Source: CAYRXE01 sp964428205 (GTDB lineage Bacteria; Patescibacteriota; Gracilibacteria; Peribacterales; Peribacteraceae). From it: 6,295 bases of DNA. Under the pieces are notes generated by a model that had not been told where the DNA came from, did not search any database, and saw nothing but the letters and a program-made list of their open reading frames with translations. The stretch spans positions 1-6,295 of the forward strand of contig CAYRXE010000051.1 of assembly GCA_964428205.1 (NCBI GenBank). Reading direction: 5' to 3'. Positions 4,661 to 6,295 of this stretch are shown here, piece by piece. A program made the translations under genes and the position numbers. Positions within the stretch are counted from its first letter, which is position 1. The number at the start of each line of letters is the position of its first letter.

Positions 4661-5233
4661 CTATTCCGTCAGTTTTTCGATGAGACCCCGTATGACGGGT
4701 TCCTTTGCCTCAGGTACATGGAACTCGTAGAGGCGGCTACGGACTCTTAGAAGGATGATCTTGTCGCTGCTGAGGCTTGGATCCACAAAGCTGAGTACGT
4801 TCCTCACCGGGCGGCCCTCGGGAGCTTCGACAATGTCGACAACATCACGAACATCCTTAGAAAAGGACTGATGAAGAGCGTCTTTGAGTGCGGCGAAGAA
4901 TGCGCGCACATCGGGGGACTCGGTGTAGGCGAACATGCCAAGGCCTTCATCATTTTGCAGAAGCACACGGACAGTCAGCGGTAACTGACTTGGAACAATG
5001 CGATGAAGAAGAGATTCTTTTTTGGTGACGGCTGTTTCGATCTTCATGGATTGCAAGATTGCAAAGACATCGGGCTCCTGCGCGCGCGTGACGCCAGTTT
5101 CGACGTGTGTGACCTGGTAGGCATTGCGTGGATAGAGCGTCAGACCTGAGGTGAGCGTGGCATCGGTGACCCCAAGGGCGACCAAGAAGACGACGTAGCC
5201 AAATGCTGTAAGGGCTTTGAGACGACCGGACAT
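4661..5233 (-). CDS. Hypothetical membrane-anchored or exported protein
   Basis: I do not recognise this 190-residue protein. MSGRLK is followed by a single hydrophobic segment at about 8-25 (LTAFGYVVFLVALGVTDA), which is either an uncleaved signal anchor or a signal peptide. The rest is a soluble mixed alpha/beta domain, probably outside the cytoplasm. It includes LPLTVRVLLQND (84-95), a helical stretch VRAFFAALKDALHQSF (109-124) and a late strand-rich part DKIILLRVRSRLYEFHV (157-173). There are no cysteines, no lipobox and no catalytic motif I can name. It is divergent from ruvB, with 61 bp between the start codons, and its stop lies 73 nt before the rplK start. A TACACT box ends 6 nt before the ATG at 5233 and supports this start; there is no Shine-Dalgarno sequence. 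Nothing in the neighbourhood points to a function. Confidence 0.75.
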   Translation of the reverse strand: MSGRLKALTAFGYVVFLVALGVTDATLTSGLTLYPRNAYQVTHVETGVTRAQEPDVFAILQSMKIETAVTKKESLLHRIVPSQLPLTVRVLLQNDEGLGMFAYTESPDVRAFFAALKDALHQSFSKDVRDVVDIVEAPEGRPVRNVLSFVDPSLSSDKIILLRVRSRLYEFHVPEAKEPVIRGLIEKLTE

Positions 5234-5239
5234 GCGCCC

Positions 5240-5267
5240 AGTGTACGAGTTTTTCGTGGAAGTTCCA
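5240..5267 (-). promoter_or_regulatory. Putative leaderless promoter of the 190-residue protein gene
   Basis: On the minus strand TGGAAC (5267-5262, 3 of 6) and TACACT (5245-5240, 4 of 6) are 16 bp apart. The -10 box ends 6 nt before the ATG at 5233, so transcription would start at or next to the A of the ATG. The -35 hexamer overlaps the -35 region of the divergent ruvB promoter. Confidence 0.45.
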
Positions 5268-5279
5268 TTGAGTGTTTTG

Positions 5280-5288
5280 TGCTATCCT
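5280..5288 (+). promoter_or_regulatory. Extended -10 promoter of ruvB, leaderless
   Basis: TGC followed by TATCCT (5283-5288, 4 of 6) forms an extended -10 element. It ends exactly 6 nt before the ruvB ATG at 5295, so the expected first transcribed base is the A of the start codon. The -35 position (5260-5265) is poor, which is common when a TGn extension is present. Confidence 0.5.
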
Positions 5289-5294
5289 GCGGGC

Positions 5295-6295
5295 ATGGTT
5301 CTCGACCGTTCTGCTCCACAGAAGAAGACCTCAGCCGTCCATACGGTGAAGACAGCGAGTGAGGAGGCGGGTGTATTCGAGATGTCTCTGCGTCCAAAGA
5401 AGTTGAGTGAGTACATCGGTCAGTCGAAGATCAAAGGTCATTTGTTGATGCACCTCGAAGCAGCGCGCAGTCGCAAGGAGCCACTTGGTCATACGCTCCT
5501 TCATGGACCTCCGGGTTTGGGTAAGACCACGCTCGCGCACATCCTCGCGATCGAAATGGGTGCGCAGATTCGTATCACCAGTGGACCAGCTTTGGAAAAA
5601 CCAGGTGATCTCGCATCGATCCTCAGTAACCTCGGAGAAGGGGACGTGCTCTTTATTGATGAGATTCACAGGCTCCGTCCTGTGGTAGAAGAGATGCTCT
5701 ACGGAGCCATGGAGGATTACGCGCTCGATCTCGTGGTGGGCAAAGGCCCAACGGCTCGTTCTATGCGCATCAACTTGAAGCCTTTTACATTAGTTGGAGC
5801 CACGACTAAGGCGGGTGCCATGAGTGCTCCACTCCGCGATCGCTTCTTACATCAGTTCCGCTTGGCCTTTTACGAACTTCCAGAGATGCAGCTAATCGTG
5901 GAACGTTCGAGCGAACTCCTGAGCATGCAACTTGCAAGTGATGCTGCTCATCGCATTGCGCAGAGTGCGCGCGCAACTCCTCGTATTGCCAATAGATTAG
6001 TCAGGTCCGTTCGCGACTTCGCACACGTGCAACTTGGTGCTGGTCCTATTGATCGCGCATCGGTGGAGAAGACACTCGGCTCACTCGACATTGATGCCGA
6101 TGGATTGGATGCAACGGATCGCAAGCTCCTCGAAGTCATTGTCGACCAGTTCAGCGGTGGACCAGTTGGTCTCTCCACCCTCGCTGCCATCCTTGCTGAG
6201 GAAGAAGAGACGGTGGAAGACGTGTACGAGCCATACCTCATGCAATGCGGATTCCTTCAGCGCACGCCAAAAGGCCGTGCAGCTACCAAAAAGAC
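5295..6295 (+). CDS. ruvB: Holliday junction branch-migration ATPase RuvB (runs off the right edge)
   Basis: The frame is open from the ATG to the window edge, giving 333 residues against a usual length of about 335-350, so only a few C-terminal residues are missing. RuvB is the hexameric AAA+ motor that, with RuvA, drives branch migration of Holliday junctions for cutting by RuvC. Visible in order: SLRPKKLSEYIGQ (31-43, the family start), Walker A GPPGLGKTT (71-79), Walker B LFIDEIHRL (119-127), sensor 1 GATTKAG (168-174, usually GATTRAG), the arginine-finger region APLRDRF (178-184), the sensor-2 region ATPRIANRLVRSVRDF (227-242), and the DNA-binding winged helix with GGPVGLSTLA (288-297) and EPYLMQCGFLQRTPKGR (312-328). 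The N-terminus before the AAA+ core is about 30 residues and poorly conserved, so the start rests on the promoter position. ruvA and ruvC are not in the window. Confidence 0.98.
   Translation, partial: MVLDRSAPQKKTSAVHTVKTASEEAGVFEMSLRPKKLSEYIGQSKIKGHLLMHLEAARSRKEPLGHTLLHGPPGLGKTTLAHILAIEMGAQIRITSGPALEKPGDLASILSNLGEGDVLFIDEIHRLRPVVEEMLYGAMEDYALDLVVGKGPTARSMRINLKPFTLVGATTKAGAMSAPLRDRFLHQFRLAFYELPEMQLIVERSSELLSMQLASDAAHRIAQSARATPRIANRLVRSVRDFAHVQLGAGPIDRASVEKTLGSLDIDADGLDATDRKLLEVIVDQFSGGPVGLSTLAAILAEEEETVEDVYEPYLMQCGFLQRTPKGRAATKK

Overview
This window carries nine protein genes on both strands: seven complete, and one truncated by each edge (an AI-2E-type membrane protein at the left, RuvB at the right). 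GC content looks close to 50 percent, coding density is high, TGA is used as a stop (dus), and no RNA gene, insertion sequence or CRISPR array is visible. The organism is bacterial: L1, L11, RuvB and a DusB-like enzyme are all present. A short two-helix pilin-like protein of the kind common in Patescibacteria (Candidate Phyla Radiation), together with a dispersed ribosomal-protein operon, suggests an uncultivated Patescibacteria-like genome. That placement is an inference and I hold it loosely.

Layout. Positions 1-957 (minus strand) hold a signal-peptide-bearing pilin-like protein followed by the N-terminal third or so of an AI-2E family membrane protein. Positions 1047-2012 (plus) hold a tRNA-dihydrouridine synthase, which overlaps tail-to-tail by 6 bp with a small helical protein of unknown function (2007-2417, minus). 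Positions 2452-4587 (minus) hold the ribosomal block: rplK (L11), a 149-nt gap containing a heptamer-built inverted repeat, an unrecognised five-helix membrane protein with a strongly basic tail, a GC-rich terminator, then an independent promoter, an apparent L1-binding leader, rplA (L1) and a terminator. Positions 4661-5233 (minus) hold an unknown anchored or exported protein, divergent from ruvB (5295 to the edge, plus).

How it fits together. L11 and L1 are normally adjacent and co-transcribed, with one L1-responsive leader ahead of rplK. Here a membrane-protein gene and a terminator separate them. The hairpin resembling the 23S L1-binding site lies directly ahead of rplA, and rplK appears to have no leader at all. 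Neither nusG/secE nor rplJ/rplL is adjacent. RuvB (Holliday junction motor) and Dus (tRNA modification) are housekeeping genes with no obvious link to the ribosomal genes.

The most striking pattern is in the promoters. Six of the nine genes have a -10-like hexamer ending exactly 6 or 10 nt before the ATG, and no Shine-Dalgarno sequence. This predicts leaderless or nearly leaderless mRNAs. No stretch longer than 300 bases lacks a gene; the longest gaps (3199-3340 and 4016-4164) hold the L1 leader, promoter and terminator, and the heptamer inverted repeat, respectively.
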